Source of the DNA: Opitutaceae bacterium
GTDB lineage: Bacteria; Verrucomicrobiota; Verrucomicrobiia; Opitutales; Opitutaceae
DNA: 64,000 nucleotides
Assembly: GCA_028691845.1 (NCBI GenBank)
Contig: JAQUYL010000011.1
Coordinates: forward strand, 1 to 64,000
Reading direction: 5' to 3'
The translations under genes and the position numbers were made by a program. The notes under the pieces were generated by a model. The model was not told the DNA's origin and made no database searches. It saw only the letters and a list, made by a program, of their open reading frames with translations. Position 1 is the first letter of the stretch. Each line of letters opens with the position of its first letter. Positions 8,836 through 18,506 of the stretch are shown here, one piece after another.

Positions 8836-10182
8836 TCAGGCCACGCGCTCGACAATGAGCGGGGGCGGGACGGGACGCTTCGGCGCGAGACGATAGGCAC
8901 TCTTGAAGTACTCCAGCGCCTGCTCGAGCTTGGCCTCATCGTTGTAATGGATCATCATGAGTGGCTCGCCCTGCTTGACCTGGGTGCCGACTTTTTTAAT
9001 CTCAGATACACCTACCGCGTGGTCGATCCGACCGTGATGCAGCGCGTCCTTGCCCGCGCCGAGCAAATAGACGCCCCGTGCGATCATCGCGGCATTGATG
9101 GTGTGCACGTAGCCACGTTTCGGGGCCGGCAGCTTGCGGATGTGCTTCGCTGTCGGAAATTTTTCCGGATGGTCGATGAAAGTCGCGTCTCCCCCCTGCG
9201 CCTTGATCATCCCTTTGAATTTCTCGAGCGCCGAGCCGTCACTCAGGTGTCGTTGCACCGTCTGTTTCGCCGACAAAGTAGAACCAGCGACACCGGCGAG
9301 GCGCACTATTTCCATCCCGAGCTTGATTACCAGTTCCTTCATGTCGTCGGGACCCTCGCCCTTGAGCAACTGGATGGCCTCCTTCACTTCGAGCGAAGTG
9401 CCAACGCTGTCTCCCAGCGGCTGATTCATGTCCGTGACTAATGCGACGCACCGGCGTTTCATCGATCGGCCGACGCGCGTCATGGAACGGGCGAGTTGTT
9501 TGGCCTGCTCGAGATCCTTGATAAAGGAGCCATTGCCCCATTTCACGTCGATGACGAGACCCTCGGCTCCCTCGGCCAGCTTTTTGGAGAGGACGCTGCC
9601 GGTGATGAGCGGCAGGCTGGGTATCGTACCGGTACTCTTGCGCAGTTCGTAAAGTTTCTTGTCTGCCGGCGCAAGTTCTTCGCTCTGCTGGACAATCGCG
9701 CCGCCGACCCGCATGAGCTGATCGACAAAATGCGGGATCGTGGCTTGCGGTCTGAACCCGGGAATGGCGCAGAGTTTGTCGAGCGTGTTGATCACATATT
9801 CCTGCTCGACGCCGACCATCATCGGGACCACGACGCCGCTGGCCATGGCCAGCGATGCGAGCACCAAGGAGGTCTTGTCGCCAACACCTCCAGTGGAGTA
9901 CCGGTCGATCTTGGGCTTGCTGATATGCGAGAGATCAATGACCTCACCGGACAGCATCATTTCCTCAGTCAGAATCGCTGTCTCCTGCGCAGACATCCCC
10001 TGGAAGTATATCGCCATCATCAGCGCAGCGAGTTGATGCTGCGGCATTTCTCCGTCGAGGGTGGAGTCGATGATATAGCGGATTTCTTCCTGGGTGAACT
10101 CACCGCCATCGCGCTTTTTCTCGATAAGAAAAGTGAATGTGGGCTTGATGAATCGGCGCGTAGGAATTGGACGTTTTCGCAT
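8836..10182 (-). CDS. deoA: thymidine/pyrimidine-nucleoside phosphorylase homologue with altered active site
   Basis: A 448-residue member of the pyrimidine nucleoside phosphorylase family, which cleaves (deoxy)nucleosides with phosphate. Family motifs are clear: EKKRDGGEFTQEEI, STGGVGDKTSLVLA, TLDKLCAIPGF, SLPLITGSVLSKKLAEG, VIDVKWGNGSF and VTDMNQPLGDSVG, followed by the C-terminal barrel-sandwich-like domain. Two usually invariant stretches differ. KHSTGG is RYSTGG here (residues 94-99), replacing the Lys84 and His85 equivalents of the E. coli enzyme. SGRGLGHTGG is VGVEQEYVIN (residues 123-132). The reading frame is intact, so this is either a changed substrate or activity, or early loss. 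It is divergent from argS across 213 bp. Confidence 0.85.
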   Translation of the reverse strand: MRKRPIPTRRFIKPTFTFLIEKKRDGGEFTQEEIRYIIDSTLDGEMPQHQLAALMMAIYFQGMSAQETAILTEEMMLSGEVIDLSHISKPKIDRYSTGGVGDKTSLVLASLAMASGVVVPMMVGVEQEYVINTLDKLCAIPGFRPQATIPHFVDQLMRVGGAIVQQSEELAPADKKLYELRKSTGTIPSLPLITGSVLSKKLAEGAEGLVIDVKWGNGSFIKDLEQAKQLARSMTRVGRSMKRRCVALVTDMNQPLGDSVGTSLEVKEAIQLLKGEGPDDMKELVIKLGMEIVRLAGVAGSTLSAKQTVQRHLSDGSALEKFKGMIKAQGGDATFIDHPEKFPTAKHIRKLPAPKRGYVHTINAAMIARGVYLLGAGKDALHHGRIDHAVGVSEIKKVGTQVKQGEPLMMIHYNDEAKLEQALEYFKSAYRLAPKRPVPPPLIVERVA

Positions 10183-10395
10183 CGTTGTTACAGGAGTGTC
10201 AGACGTATTGTATTCTCGTAAAATGCGTCAATCCAAAGGGTTTTGTCGTTTTTGTCGAGACAATTTTACCTCCAGACCCTGTAAAATCAGTTTTGCCCCT
10301 CCAATAGATGCGACTCCGATGGAATATCGGCATTCCATAATATTGTCGCGAAAATCCTTCTTGCTCAAAGCCAAGCGCGATTCTTGATTGGCCGG

Positions 10396-12150
10396 ATGGC
10401 CGTATCATTCAACCTTGCCGATATCATCGAGTCGGTTCTGCGCTCAGCCGCTGCAAAATTGAACCTGGCGGACAGAGGCTTTCAGCCCGAGGTGCGGGTG
10501 GCTGAACCGATGCACGGGGACTTCCAGGCCAACGGCGTCTTGGCATATGCAAAACGCGAACGTCTGAATCCGCGTGCCTTGGCGCAGCAGCTTGTGGCGC
10601 AGATTGATGAGCTTAACCCCTATTTCGACATCAGTATCGCGGGTCCCGGATTCATCAATTTCAAGCTCAAGCCCGCGGCGCTTTTGACCTGGCTGCAGGA
10701 CCATGACTCAGAGGAACACATGCGCGCAAGCGCGGCATCCAGCGGATATGCTGGTCAGACTTGGATCGTCGATTACAGCTCCCCCAACACGGCGAAACAA
10801 ATGCACGTCGGCCACCTGCGGTCCGCCGTCATTGGGGAAGCAATCGGCCGGATGCTGGGGTTTTGCGGCGCCCGAGTGGTACGCGACAACCATGTGGGGG
10901 ACTGGGGCACCCAGTTCGGCAAACTCATCTGGGCTTACAAACACCACCTCGACTCCGCTGCACTGGCCCGCGATCCGCTCGAGGAATTCGAACGCCTCTA
11001 CAAGATCGGCAATCAGGCTGCCGAGTCCGACCCGGCCGTGCTCGAAGCCGCGCGCCAGGAACTCGTGCAACTCCAGGCCGGCGAACCCGCAAATCTCGCG
11101 ATCTGGCGTGCAATCAATGCTGCCAGCCTCGCCGCATTCCAGCAAATCTACGACCAGCTTGGCATCCATTTTGACGAAATCCTGGGAGAGAGTTTCTATA
11201 ACGACAAGGTCGAGCGGATCTACCGCGAGCTCACCGGGTGCGGTCTGGCCGAGGAGAGTCAGGGCGCCCTCGTCGTCTTCCACCCGGACCATGCACGCTT
11301 TAAGTCTCAGCCGTTCATCATCCGCAAAAGCGATGGCGCTGCCAACTACGCTTCGACCGACTTGGCCACGATCCTCTACCGCACCGAACATTTCGCGGCC
11401 CGCGGCGTGCTCTACGTCGTGGACAAGCGCCAGAGCGACCACTTCGATCAGCTGTTCCTGACCGCTAAAAAATGGTTCGAGAAAACCTCCCGGCACCTGC
11501 CCAGCTTGGAGCATATCGATTTCGGCACGGTGCTCGGCGAAAACAACAAACCGCTCAAGACCCGCAGCGGCGACAATATCCGCCTCAAGGAGCTGCTGGG
11601 CGAGGCCATCGCACGCGCCTTCCAACTGGTCACCGAAAAGAGCCCCGACATGCCCGAGACCGAGCGCCGCGCCATCGCCCAGGTGATCGGGGTCGGAGCG
11701 GTGCAATATGCGGATCTCAGCCAGAACCGCAGCAGTGACTACGTTTTCTCGTGGGACAAGATGCTTAGCCTCGACGGTAATACAGCGCCCTATCTGCTCT
11801 ACGCCGTGGCGCGGGTGCATTCAATTTTCCGCCGGGCCGGGATCAATGACGTTACCGCGTCCACAGTGGGCGCCACCCCCTTCGAAACCAGAACCGAACT
11901 CGACCTCGCGCGCAAACTCGTGGGCTTCGCCGCGGCGCTCAACCTGGCGGTGGCGCAGCTTCGGCCGCATTATCTCTGCACCTATCTCTATGAATTGGCC
12001 GGCCAGTTCAGCACCTTCTACAATGCCGACAAGGTGCTCGTCGACGATCCCGCAGTGCGGGCCCGCCGTGTTTTGCTCTGCGCCCGCACTTTGCTTGTGC
12101 TGGAAACCGGCCTCAGGCTGCTCGGTCTGCAGCCCTTGAAGAAGATGTAA
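10396..12150 (+). CDS. argS: arginyl-tRNA synthetase
   Basis: A class I aminoacyl-tRNA synthetase charging tRNA-Arg; 584 residues, the normal size. An N-terminal Add1-like tRNA-binding domain (residues 1-110) is followed by the catalytic site with VDYSSPNTAKQMHVGHLRSA (the HIGH-type motif HVGH), then RDNHVGDWGTQFGKL. The KMSK region is replaced by the weaker form typical of ArgRS (GENNKPLKTRSG). A DALR anticodon-binding domain ends the protein (LYELAGQFSTFYNADKVL). I chose ATG 10396 over the in-frame TTG at 10384. The neighbour deoA runs the other way. Confidence 0.96.
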   Translation: MAVSFNLADIIESVLRSAAAKLNLADRGFQPEVRVAEPMHGDFQANGVLAYAKRERLNPRALAQQLVAQIDELNPYFDISIAGPGFINFKLKPAALLTWLQDHDSEEHMRASAASSGYAGQTWIVDYSSPNTAKQMHVGHLRSAVIGEAIGRMLGFCGARVVRDNHVGDWGTQFGKLIWAYKHHLDSAALARDPLEEFERLYKIGNQAAESDPAVLEAARQELVQLQAGEPANLAIWRAINAASLAAFQQIYDQLGIHFDEILGESFYNDKVERIYRELTGCGLAEESQGALVVFHPDHARFKSQPFIIRKSDGAANYASTDLATILYRTEHFAARGVLYVVDKRQSDHFDQLFLTAKKWFEKTSRHLPSLEHIDFGTVLGENNKPLKTRSGDNIRLKELLGEAIARAFQLVTEKSPDMPETERRAIAQVIGVGAVQYADLSQNRSSDYVFSWDKMLSLDGNTAPYLLYAVARVHSIFRRAGINDVTASTVGATPFETRTELDLARKLVGFAAALNLAVAQLRPHYLCTYLYELAGQFSTFYNADKVLVDDPAVRARRVLLCARTLLVLETGLRLLGLQPLKKM

Positions 12151-12208
12151 CCAGCCTGTTTGAATTCACTTGCCCGCACTCCACTGTCGCGCAACATACT
12201 CATCCAAG

Positions 12209-12955
12209 ATGGCCACCCAGGAATTCTATATTCGCGGGGCGAACGATACGGACGCGCGCGGCCCCTTCAGTTTGGAGCAACTTACATCACTCGCCGAAAC
12301 CAGCGGGGTTACCAAGGAAACCTATTTCTATGACGCCACGAGCGAGCAATGGGTCACCATTGAAAGCAACGCCGAGCTGATGGCCGTGCTGTGGCCAGAG
12401 AAAAAGAAGATTACCTTCAAGGCCACCCAGACTAAGACGCTCAATGTTGAAAAAGAAGGCGACGCCCCCATCACCGTCGAGCAGTTCCTCGCCGCGGCCG
12501 AAGGCAAGACTGATGACACCAAGGACCGCAAGAACAAGAATGTTATCATGATGCAGGCGGCCATCTGGGGCACTCGAGCCGCAGCCTTGATCTGCATACT
12601 GAGCGCGGTAGCACTCGCCCTGCCCAACATCGACACCATCTCCTCGTTCGATGTGGGCAAAATCATCGCCCAGCCTTACATAATTCTAGGCATCATAGAC
12701 TTAGCGATCGGCTTGCTGCTTGCCCTCGGCATGATCAGCCTTTACCCACTGGTCCGTTTTCGAGCTGTTTTCGGACTGGGTTTTCTAGGTTTCCTCTTTT
12801 GGACCCAAGGGCAGAGTCCGGCGATGCTGGCGGTGGTCGCCACTTCCGCCGGTCTCTATTTCTGCACTATCCTGCTAAGCTACATCCCCCTCGCGATTGC
12901 CGCCCTGGTTGGAATCGGCGGAGCCATCGCGATGGCCGGCATGGGGCTGATGTGA
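12209..12955 (+). CDS. GYF_2-domain membrane protein
   Basis: A 248-residue protein. The N-terminal 65 residues (EFYIRGANDTDARGPFSLEQL through EQWVTIESN) match the GYF_2 domain, a small module found in front of bacterial membrane domains and thought to bind peptides. A charged linker (residues 75-115) is followed by about four to five hydrophobic segments: AALICILSAVALALP, QPYIILGIIDLAIGLLLALG, FRAVFGLGFLGFLFW, and paired helices to the C-terminus ending AGMGLM. No function can be assigned. ATG 12209 was preferred to 12170 because the domain starts immediately after it. It lies between argS and the YihY gene on the same strand. Confidence 0.65.
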   Translation: MATQEFYIRGANDTDARGPFSLEQLTSLAETSGVTKETYFYDATSEQWVTIESNAELMAVLWPEKKKITFKATQTKTLNVEKEGDAPITVEQFLAAAEGKTDDTKDRKNKNVIMMQAAIWGTRAAALICILSAVALALPNIDTISSFDVGKIIAQPYIILGIIDLAIGLLLALGMISLYPLVRFRAVFGLGFLGFLFWTQGQSPAMLAVVATSAGLYFCTILLSYIPLAIAALVGIGGAIAMAGMGLM

Positions 12956-12986
12956 CTCTCGCGGCCGTCCGCGGTTTCCTTCCGCC

Positions 12987-14510
12987 ATGCCGCTCCCGCG
13001 AAACCTAGAGCGACTCCGCACCTTCTGGGTGCGCGATATTTGGCAGGCGGCCAGTGGCCGCGATCACTCGCTCCGGGGGCATTGCTACGCTCTGGTGCGC
13101 GTGATTTCGATCACCTGTTCTGGTTTGCGCGAGATGCATGTTGCCGTGCGCGCCGCCGCATTGAGTTACAGCTCACTGCTCAGTCTCGGCCCGCTCGTCG
13201 CCCTGACCGTGCTCATTTCCGGCTTCGCGCTCGGCGGCCAAGATCCCGCGCTGATCGCCCACAGCCTCAACCGGATCATCCAGTTTATTGCTCCCCAGGT
13301 TGCCCAATACGAGCGATCCGGCGGCAGCGCCACCCCGGAGGCACGCCCCGGGGGAATTCAGTACGGTCAGGCGCCGGCAATAGCCGGAGCCCAACCCCAA
13401 TCCGGCGTGCAACCGGTCGCCGCCCAGTCCGGACCGGAACTTGTCCAGTTGATCAACCATTTCATCACGAGCAGCCGTTCCGGAACCGCCGGTGCGGTCG
13501 GGCTTTTCACTCTCCTGCTTATCGTAATCCAGCTCTTCACTACCGTCGAAAATACTTTCAATGACATCTGGGGCGTCCGACGGGGTCGCAGCTGGCTCAC
13601 TCGCATCGTCTATTATTGGACTGCCGTGACGCTCGGCGCCGTGCTGTTTTTCACATCGCTCACGCTGCTATCGGCTGGGGCCTTCATGAACGTCTTCCTC
13701 GAAAAACTGCCTTTGGGCAATCAATTTGCGCAGTTCTTCGCCTGGCTTCTGCCCTCTTCCTCCGTTGTCATCCTGGGCCTGCTCTTGGCGCTGTTCTATC
13801 GTACGGTGCCCAATACGAGGGTTGTGTGGAGGGCGGCGTTCATCGGGGCGCTCGTCGTCACCATACTGCTGTTCCTGAACAATTATCTCGCCTTCCTCTA
13901 TTTCAAACGCGTGCTCGTGAATCGCAGCCTGTACGGTTCGGTGGGCATCATGCCCATCCTGATGATCGGCCTCTACATCTTCTGGTTCTTTGTGCTGGTG
14001 GGCGGCCAGATTACTTATGCAATCCAAAACGTCCACTACCGGAGCAGTCAGGCCGCATGGCATAGCATCAACGAAAAAACCCGCGAAGGCCTGTCGCTCC
14101 TGGTGCTCGTCTTGATCGCCCGTCGTTTCAAGGATTGCGCCCCGCCCTACTCGACGACGGAAATCTCCCATCTCATCCGCGTGCCTACGCAGGTGCTCAA
14201 TGAAAGCCTCAACCGCCTGTGTGAACTCGGCCTGATTACGGAATTGCCGCCCGGTGAAGGCCGCGACCCCACCGAGCACCGGTACCAGCCGGCGCGCCCG
14301 CTCGGCAAGATCTCGCTCGTGCAGTTCAAGCAGCTCTTTGAGAATTATGGCGAGTCCCCCAGTGGGGAGATTCTCAGCAGCGTCGATCCCATACTGCAAC
14401 GATACCAAGACAACCTCGCCGCCCATCTGCCTCAATCCCTCGGCGAAAAGAGCCTCGACGAACTCATTGACGAACTGCCGCTGCCCACGAAGGCATCCCT
14501 CGCGCTGTGA
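12987..14510 (+). CDS. YihY/BrkB-family inner membrane protein
   Basis: A 507-residue integral membrane protein of the YihY/virulence factor BrkB family, once misnamed ribonuclease BN. Membrane segments include ALSYSSLLSLGPLVALTVLI (residues 58-77), the ENTFNDIWGVRRGRSW loop, VTLGAVLFFTSLTLLSAGAF, and a hairpin near LMIGLYIFWFFVLVGGQITYA. A Pro/Gln-rich periplasmic-type insertion lies at about residues 110-150. The C-terminal 140 residues form a soluble domain with a winged-helix look (STTEISHLIRVPTQVLNESLNRLCELGLI), a common extension in this family. The transported substrate is unknown. It starts 31 bp after the GYF gene. Confidence 0.85.
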   Translation: MPLPRNLERLRTFWVRDIWQAASGRDHSLRGHCYALVRVISITCSGLREMHVAVRAAALSYSSLLSLGPLVALTVLISGFALGGQDPALIAHSLNRIIQFIAPQVAQYERSGGSATPEARPGGIQYGQAPAIAGAQPQSGVQPVAAQSGPELVQLINHFITSSRSGTAGAVGLFTLLLIVIQLFTTVENTFNDIWGVRRGRSWLTRIVYYWTAVTLGAVLFFTSLTLLSAGAFMNVFLEKLPLGNQFAQFFAWLLPSSSVVILGLLLALFYRTVPNTRVVWRAAFIGALVVTILLFLNNYLAFLYFKRVLVNRSLYGSVGIMPILMIGLYIFWFFVLVGGQITYAIQNVHYRSSQAAWHSINEKTREGLSLLVLVLIARRFKDCAPPYSTTEISHLIRVPTQVLNESLNRLCELGLITELPPGEGRDPTEHRYQPARPLGKISLVQFKQLFENYGESPSGEILSSVDPILQRYQDNLAAHLPQSLGEKSLDELIDELPLPTKASLAL

Positions 14511-14883
14511 TCCTACGGACGGCCTCGCTCCCGTCCAAACGCCAGCGCGCATTCCCTCCTTGCGGCACTGGCGCCTGAAATAAGCTGGGAAGATGGAGGG
14601 AAGTGTCGCAGCCGGAATATCTCCGACACTTTCACTTCACCACCATTAGTTCCTATTGGCCGCCAGCATGTGCATCGCCTCTCCGCGCCCACGGAGAAGG
14701 CCCAGTCTTCAGGCCGTGCGTCGGCCTCCACGCTGACCGTCTCATAGTTCAACGCTTCCTTCGCCCCCCAACCCAGCAAATCATTCACGCAATTGTGTCC
14801 GCCGCGGAAGTCTCCGGCGGATTACGATGGCGGACTTAGCAGATTGACACCCGCCGCCCGATTTCTACGGTATGCACCTTTTT
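14511..14883. other. intergenic, no gene recognised
   Basis: About 370 bases between the YihY gene and the SurA/PpiD-like gene. A 91-codon minus-strand frame (14513-14788) and a plus-strand frame (14603-14839) are open but have no recognisable motif and no support from neighbours. The segment around 14553-14577 can form a long imperfect hairpin (GCCAG with CTGGC arms) but lacks a T-run, so I do not call a terminator. Confidence 0.4.
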
Positions 14884-16560
14884 ATGTGGATAACCTGGAT
14901 TCAGACCAATTTTCAGAAGCACTTTAGGGCTATTTTTGCAGTCCTGCTCGCGGTTACGATCGTCGCGTTCATCTTCACGATCGGCGCCGCGCCTGGTATC
15001 GGACAAGCCGACCGGCAGATCTCCGAGCGTCCATTTTTTGGCCGCAACCTCGGCAACGACACGCAAAACCGTCTGATTTTTCAGGACGCCGAGCTGAGCT
15101 CCACCCTTAAGGCCGGCTACCCTGCGCTTAATAGCAATCAATTGCAAACATATGGCTTCCAACGCGTAGCCGGACTCGCCCTAGCCAACGAGCTCCATCT
15201 GCCGGCGCCAACCGACGATCAATTGGCCAAATATATCACCACCCTGCCCGCATTCCAGAACGAACAGGGACAGTTCGATCAGGGGCGCTACAGTCGCTTT
15301 GCCGATGCTCTCAAGTCCGATCCGCAGTTCACTGCCGCAGATGTAACCCGCGTCCTCCGCGAGGACGCGCGGCTTGAACAAGTCGACCAACTGATCGGCG
15401 GCCCCGGTTACGTGCTGCCCGGCGATGTGAAGACCCAATTGCTGCGCGCCGACTCGGTTTGGACCGTCGCGGTCGCCACCATCGACTACGCCAGCTACGA
15501 TCCCGGCTTCAATCCCACCGAGGAGGCCGTAAAGAAGTATTTCGAGGATAATTCATTTCGCTACGAAGTGCCGCCGCGCACCAATCTGAGTTACATCGAG
15601 TACAAAGCCGCCGATTTTACCGTCGGCCCCAACCCCAGCGAAGCCGAGGTGCGTGCCTACTACGACGCCAATCCCACCCGTTTCGCTCCACCCGCCGAGC
15701 CTGATAAAAAGGACACCTCCTCGATCAAGCTGGCCCCTGTCGCCAACACAGCCGACACCTATGCCGCGGTTCGGATGCAGGTGGAGGCCGCGCTCCTGCA
15801 GGAACTCGCGATGAAGCGTGCCGCCAAAGCCGCCAACGATTTCACGCTAGGCCTGTATGAGCGCAAGTTCTCGCCCAACTCCCCCGCGCTGGATGCCTTT
15901 CTCGCCACCCAAAAACTGTCCCCGGTGGCTCTGCCGCCCTTCACGCCCGCCGCTCCGCCGCCCAATGCCCCTTGGCTCGGAAATTATGCAGCCGAAATCT
16001 CCCGGCTGAGCGCCCAGCGCTACTTCTCCGACCCCCTCCCCACTCCGACCGGCTTGGCCGTGCTCATCTGGAAGGAAACTCTGCCCTCTTACAAGCCCGT
16101 GCTCAGCGAAGTCCGCGACAAGGTGGCCGCCGACTGCAAAGAAAGCGAGAAACGCAAGCGTTTCATCGAGCATGGCCGGGCTTTGCGCGTGCAGCTTGAG
16201 GCGGCGATCAAGTCCGGCACGCCCTTTGACCAAGCAGCCGCTACGAAAAAACTGGAGGTGAAGTCCTTCTCCTCATTCACGCTCCGCCAGCCGCCAAAGG
16301 ACTTCCCCTATGTGGCTTTCTCCGCCTTGCAGACCCTTGAAGCCGGACGGATCGCGGAGATGGTGGCGACGGCTGACCAGGGCTATCTCGTCTATGCGCA
16401 GGAGAAAAAGGCTCCCGATCTGTCCGCCTCCAGCCCCCAATACGCTACGACGCGCCAGCAGTTGATGCGTTTTACCGCAGGCATGAACCAGAGCGCCTAC
16501 CTCGGCGAGCTCGTCACCCGCGAACTGGCGAAAACCGAGCCGGCCAAGCAGCCGCAGTGA
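14884..16560 (+). CDS. SurA/PpiD-like periplasmic chaperone, membrane-anchored
   Basis: A 558-residue protein with the build of PpiD/SurA-type folding factors. It starts with a short cytoplasmic end and one membrane anchor (HFRAIFAVLLAVTIVAFIFTIG). A SurA_N-like helical domain follows (FQRVAGLALANELHLPAPTD through GQFDQGRYSRFADALKSDPQF). A long coiled middle and a C-terminal region (LPSYKPVLSEVRDKVAADCK) complete it. I see no clear parvulin active-site motif, so it may chaperone outer-membrane proteins without isomerase activity. ATG 14884 and ATG 14872 are both possible starts. A zinc-ribbon gene and a TolC-like gene follow on the same strand. Confidence 0.7.
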   Translation: MWITWIQTNFQKHFRAIFAVLLAVTIVAFIFTIGAAPGIGQADRQISERPFFGRNLGNDTQNRLIFQDAELSSTLKAGYPALNSNQLQTYGFQRVAGLALANELHLPAPTDDQLAKYITTLPAFQNEQGQFDQGRYSRFADALKSDPQFTAADVTRVLREDARLEQVDQLIGGPGYVLPGDVKTQLLRADSVWTVAVATIDYASYDPGFNPTEEAVKKYFEDNSFRYEVPPRTNLSYIEYKAADFTVGPNPSEAEVRAYYDANPTRFAPPAEPDKKDTSSIKLAPVANTADTYAAVRMQVEAALLQELAMKRAAKAANDFTLGLYERKFSPNSPALDAFLATQKLSPVALPPFTPAAPPPNAPWLGNYAAEISRLSAQRYFSDPLPTPTGLAVLIWKETLPSYKPVLSEVRDKVAADCKESEKRKRFIEHGRALRVQLEAAIKSGTPFDQAAATKKLEVKSFSSFTLRQPPKDFPYVAFSALQTLEAGRIAEMVATADQGYLVYAQEKKAPDLSASSPQYATTRQQLMRFTAGMNQSAYLGELVTRELAKTEPAKQPQ

Positions 16561-16657
16561 AGCCGGGCGCCGGCTGATGACGGCGGTTTGGGGTCCTCCG
16601 CACCGCCGAAAAACCTTCTCTCGCCCCCGACGGATCGGATGAGTAGTGTTTTTCCAA

Positions 16658-16906
16658 ATGCCGATCCGTTTTTATGTCCCCACCGCCGGCCGCTGTCGTC
16701 TCTGCGGCGACGGATTCGAGCACCTTGAACAGGGTGGCGCCACGCCCCTCTCCACCTGCCCCCGCTGCGGCCTGCCGGTGGCGCGAAAAGACGCCCAGGC
16801 AATCAGTTCACCAAAACTTTCAGCGCCTGTCTCCCCCTCAAGGGCAAGGTCGGCCGGGTTTGCCTTATTGAAACGCACCGCTAGCGGTGAATATGAAAAG
16901 CAGTAA
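16658..16906 (+). CDS. FmdB-like zinc-ribbon protein
   Basis: An 82-residue protein starting MPIRFYVPTAGRCRLCGDGF, then EHLEQGGATPLSTCPRCGLPV. Two CxxC pairs (Cys17/Cys20-type and CPRC) form a zinc ribbon of the FmdB regulatory family, which typically starts MPxYxY and has the same spacing. The rest is Ser/Pro/Ala-rich and probably disordered. The family role is unclear; some members affect expression of amide- or formamide-inducible genes. I chose ATG 16658 because it sits right before the family N-terminus. It lies 97 bp after the chaperone gene and 73 bp before the TolC-like start. Confidence 0.65.
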   Translation: MPIRFYVPTAGRCRLCGDGFEHLEQGGATPLSTCPRCGLPVARKDAQAISSPKLSAPVSPSRARSAGFALLKRTASGEYEKQ

Positions 16907-16979
16907 CTTTAGCATCCTTCCGCGTGTCATCATGCCTGGCCGCCGCCTTCCCCCCTCTCGACACTTCCGCTTCCCCTCC

Positions 16980-18506
16980 ATGATTGTCCACCGCTTCTCC
17001 TCCTCCGTCCTCGCCATTCTCGGCGGATTCTGCCTGTCGTTAACCCTGGCCTGCCGTGCTGAAAACGCACCGGCTGCCGCGGCACCTGCCCCCACCACTG
17101 CGTCCGATGCGCCGGCCATGCCCCTGAAGGAATGCATCATCCGTGCGCTCAAGCAGAACTTCGATGTGCAAATCCAAAGCTACACCTTGGCCAGCGCCCA
17201 AGATGCGCTCGAGATTGCCAAGTCCACTTTCGACCCGACGATCTCTCTGTCCGCCGAGCGCAATTTCAGCCAAACGACAAACACCAACAACCGCCTCAGC
17301 GGCGCGGTCAACCCTGTCTCGGACTCAGGCAGTTATCGCCTCAGTATCAGCCAGCCCGTTTCCTCTGGCGGCACCGTCAGCCTCGGTTCGAATCTCTCGC
17401 GCAGTTCCAGCAATTCCACTTATTACACCTTCAATCCCGCCTACAGTGGCGCGGTCAGCCTGAGCGTCACGCAACCCCTGCTTAAAAATTTCGGCCGTCA
17501 GATTGCCCTGGCCAACATCGAGACGAGCGAAATCGGCGTTGCCCGCGCCAGTCTCGACTTCAAAGCGCAGGTTCTAAATGTCGTCCAGAGCACGGAAACG
17601 GCCTATTACAATTATCTGTTCGCCCGGGAGCAAGAGCACGTAATGCAACAGAGCCTCGGCCTCGCAACGCAGGTTTACGAGGAGAACAAGACCAAGCGGA
17701 CGGTCGGCACCGCCACTGATATCGACATTCTGACCGCCGAGGTAGGCGTCGCCAACGCCCGGCGTCAGCTCCTGCTTGCCCAACAGCAAACCCGGAACAG
17801 CGCCGACAGTCTCCTGGCCCTAATCGGCCAGTTCGAACTCGACCAACCCATCGGCGCCACGCCGTTCGACGACTACATCGGCCCTGTCCCAACCATCGAT
17901 GCCGTCTATGCCCGCGCCATAGCAAATCAGCCTGATTATCTTTCCACCAAGGCTGCCATCGACCAGACCAAAATCAGTCTGCGTCTCGCTCAGGACGCCA
18001 AGCGCCCCGAGCTCGACCTCACAGGATCACTTTCCTCCAACGGAATCGATAGCACCGCCGGCAACGCCTATCAGGACATTCCCCGGGGCGACAGCTACAG
18101 CTGGGCCATGGGCCTGACCCTTTCCTTCCCGTGGGGCTTCCACGGCGACTCCGCCCGCTACCGCCAGGCGCTGGCCGCGCTCCGGCAGCAGGAACTTGTA
18201 CTCCGGCAGCTCGAGCAGAACGTGCTGGTGCAGGTCCGCGCATCCGTCCGTGCCGTGGAAACTAACCTCGAGAATGTCAAAATCGCAGCACTCGCCACCA
18301 GGCTGAGTGAGAAAAATTACGATTTGGAGAAGGCACGATTCGACGCCGGCCTGACCACCGCCCGCCTCTTGCAGCAAGCCCGGGACGACCTTGACTCCGC
18401 TCGCGTCAATGAACTGCAATCCCGTGTCAACCTCCGTCACGCCATCATCAGCCTCAATCGCCTCCAAGGAACCTCGCTTGACACGTATGGCATCGCCCTG
18501 CCCTGA
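16980..18506 (+). CDS. TolC-family outer membrane efflux protein
   Basis: A 508-residue outer-membrane channel protein of the TolC family. The N-terminus MIVHRFSSSVLAILGGFCLS is a signal peptide, which is why I start at ATG 16980 and not at the in-frame GTG 16887. Two OEP repeats follow: the first with MPLKECIIRALKQNFDVQIQ and STFDPTISLSAERNFSQTTN, the second with ANQPDYLSTKAAIDQTKISL and LTLSFPWGF. Long coiled-coil helices (GTATDIDILTAEVGVANARR; GLTTARLLQQARDDLDSARV) are typical. No inner-membrane pump or adaptor gene is adjacent, so the partner pump must be encoded elsewhere. Confidence 0.9.
   Translation: MIVHRFSSSVLAILGGFCLSLTLACRAENAPAAAAPAPTTASDAPAMPLKECIIRALKQNFDVQIQSYTLASAQDALEIAKSTFDPTISLSAERNFSQTTNTNNRLSGAVNPVSDSGSYRLSISQPVSSGGTVSLGSNLSRSSSNSTYYTFNPAYSGAVSLSVTQPLLKNFGRQIALANIETSEIGVARASLDFKAQVLNVVQSTETAYYNYLFAREQEHVMQQSLGLATQVYEENKTKRTVGTATDIDILTAEVGVANARRQLLLAQQQTRNSADSLLALIGQFELDQPIGATPFDDYIGPVPTIDAVYARAIANQPDYLSTKAAIDQTKISLRLAQDAKRPELDLTGSLSSNGIDSTAGNAYQDIPRGDSYSWAMGLTLSFPWGFHGDSARYRQALAALRQQELVLRQLEQNVLVQVRASVRAVETNLENVKIAALATRLSEKNYDLEKARFDAGLTTARLLQQARDDLDSARVNELQSRVNLRHAIISLNRLQGTSLDTYGIALP

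Noticed and set aside
10708..11820. 370-codon minus-strand frame opposite argS
   Set aside because: argS is unmistakable in this interval and the antisense protein has no recognisable domain.
14513..14839. Small open frames on both strands between the YihY and chaperone genes
   Set aside because: No motif, no helpful context and overlapping each other; likely chance frames in GC-rich DNA.
16574..16612. Hairpin with CGGCGGT and ACCGCCG arms after the chaperone gene
   Set aside because: A 14-base loop and no T-run on the coding strand; not a convincing terminator.
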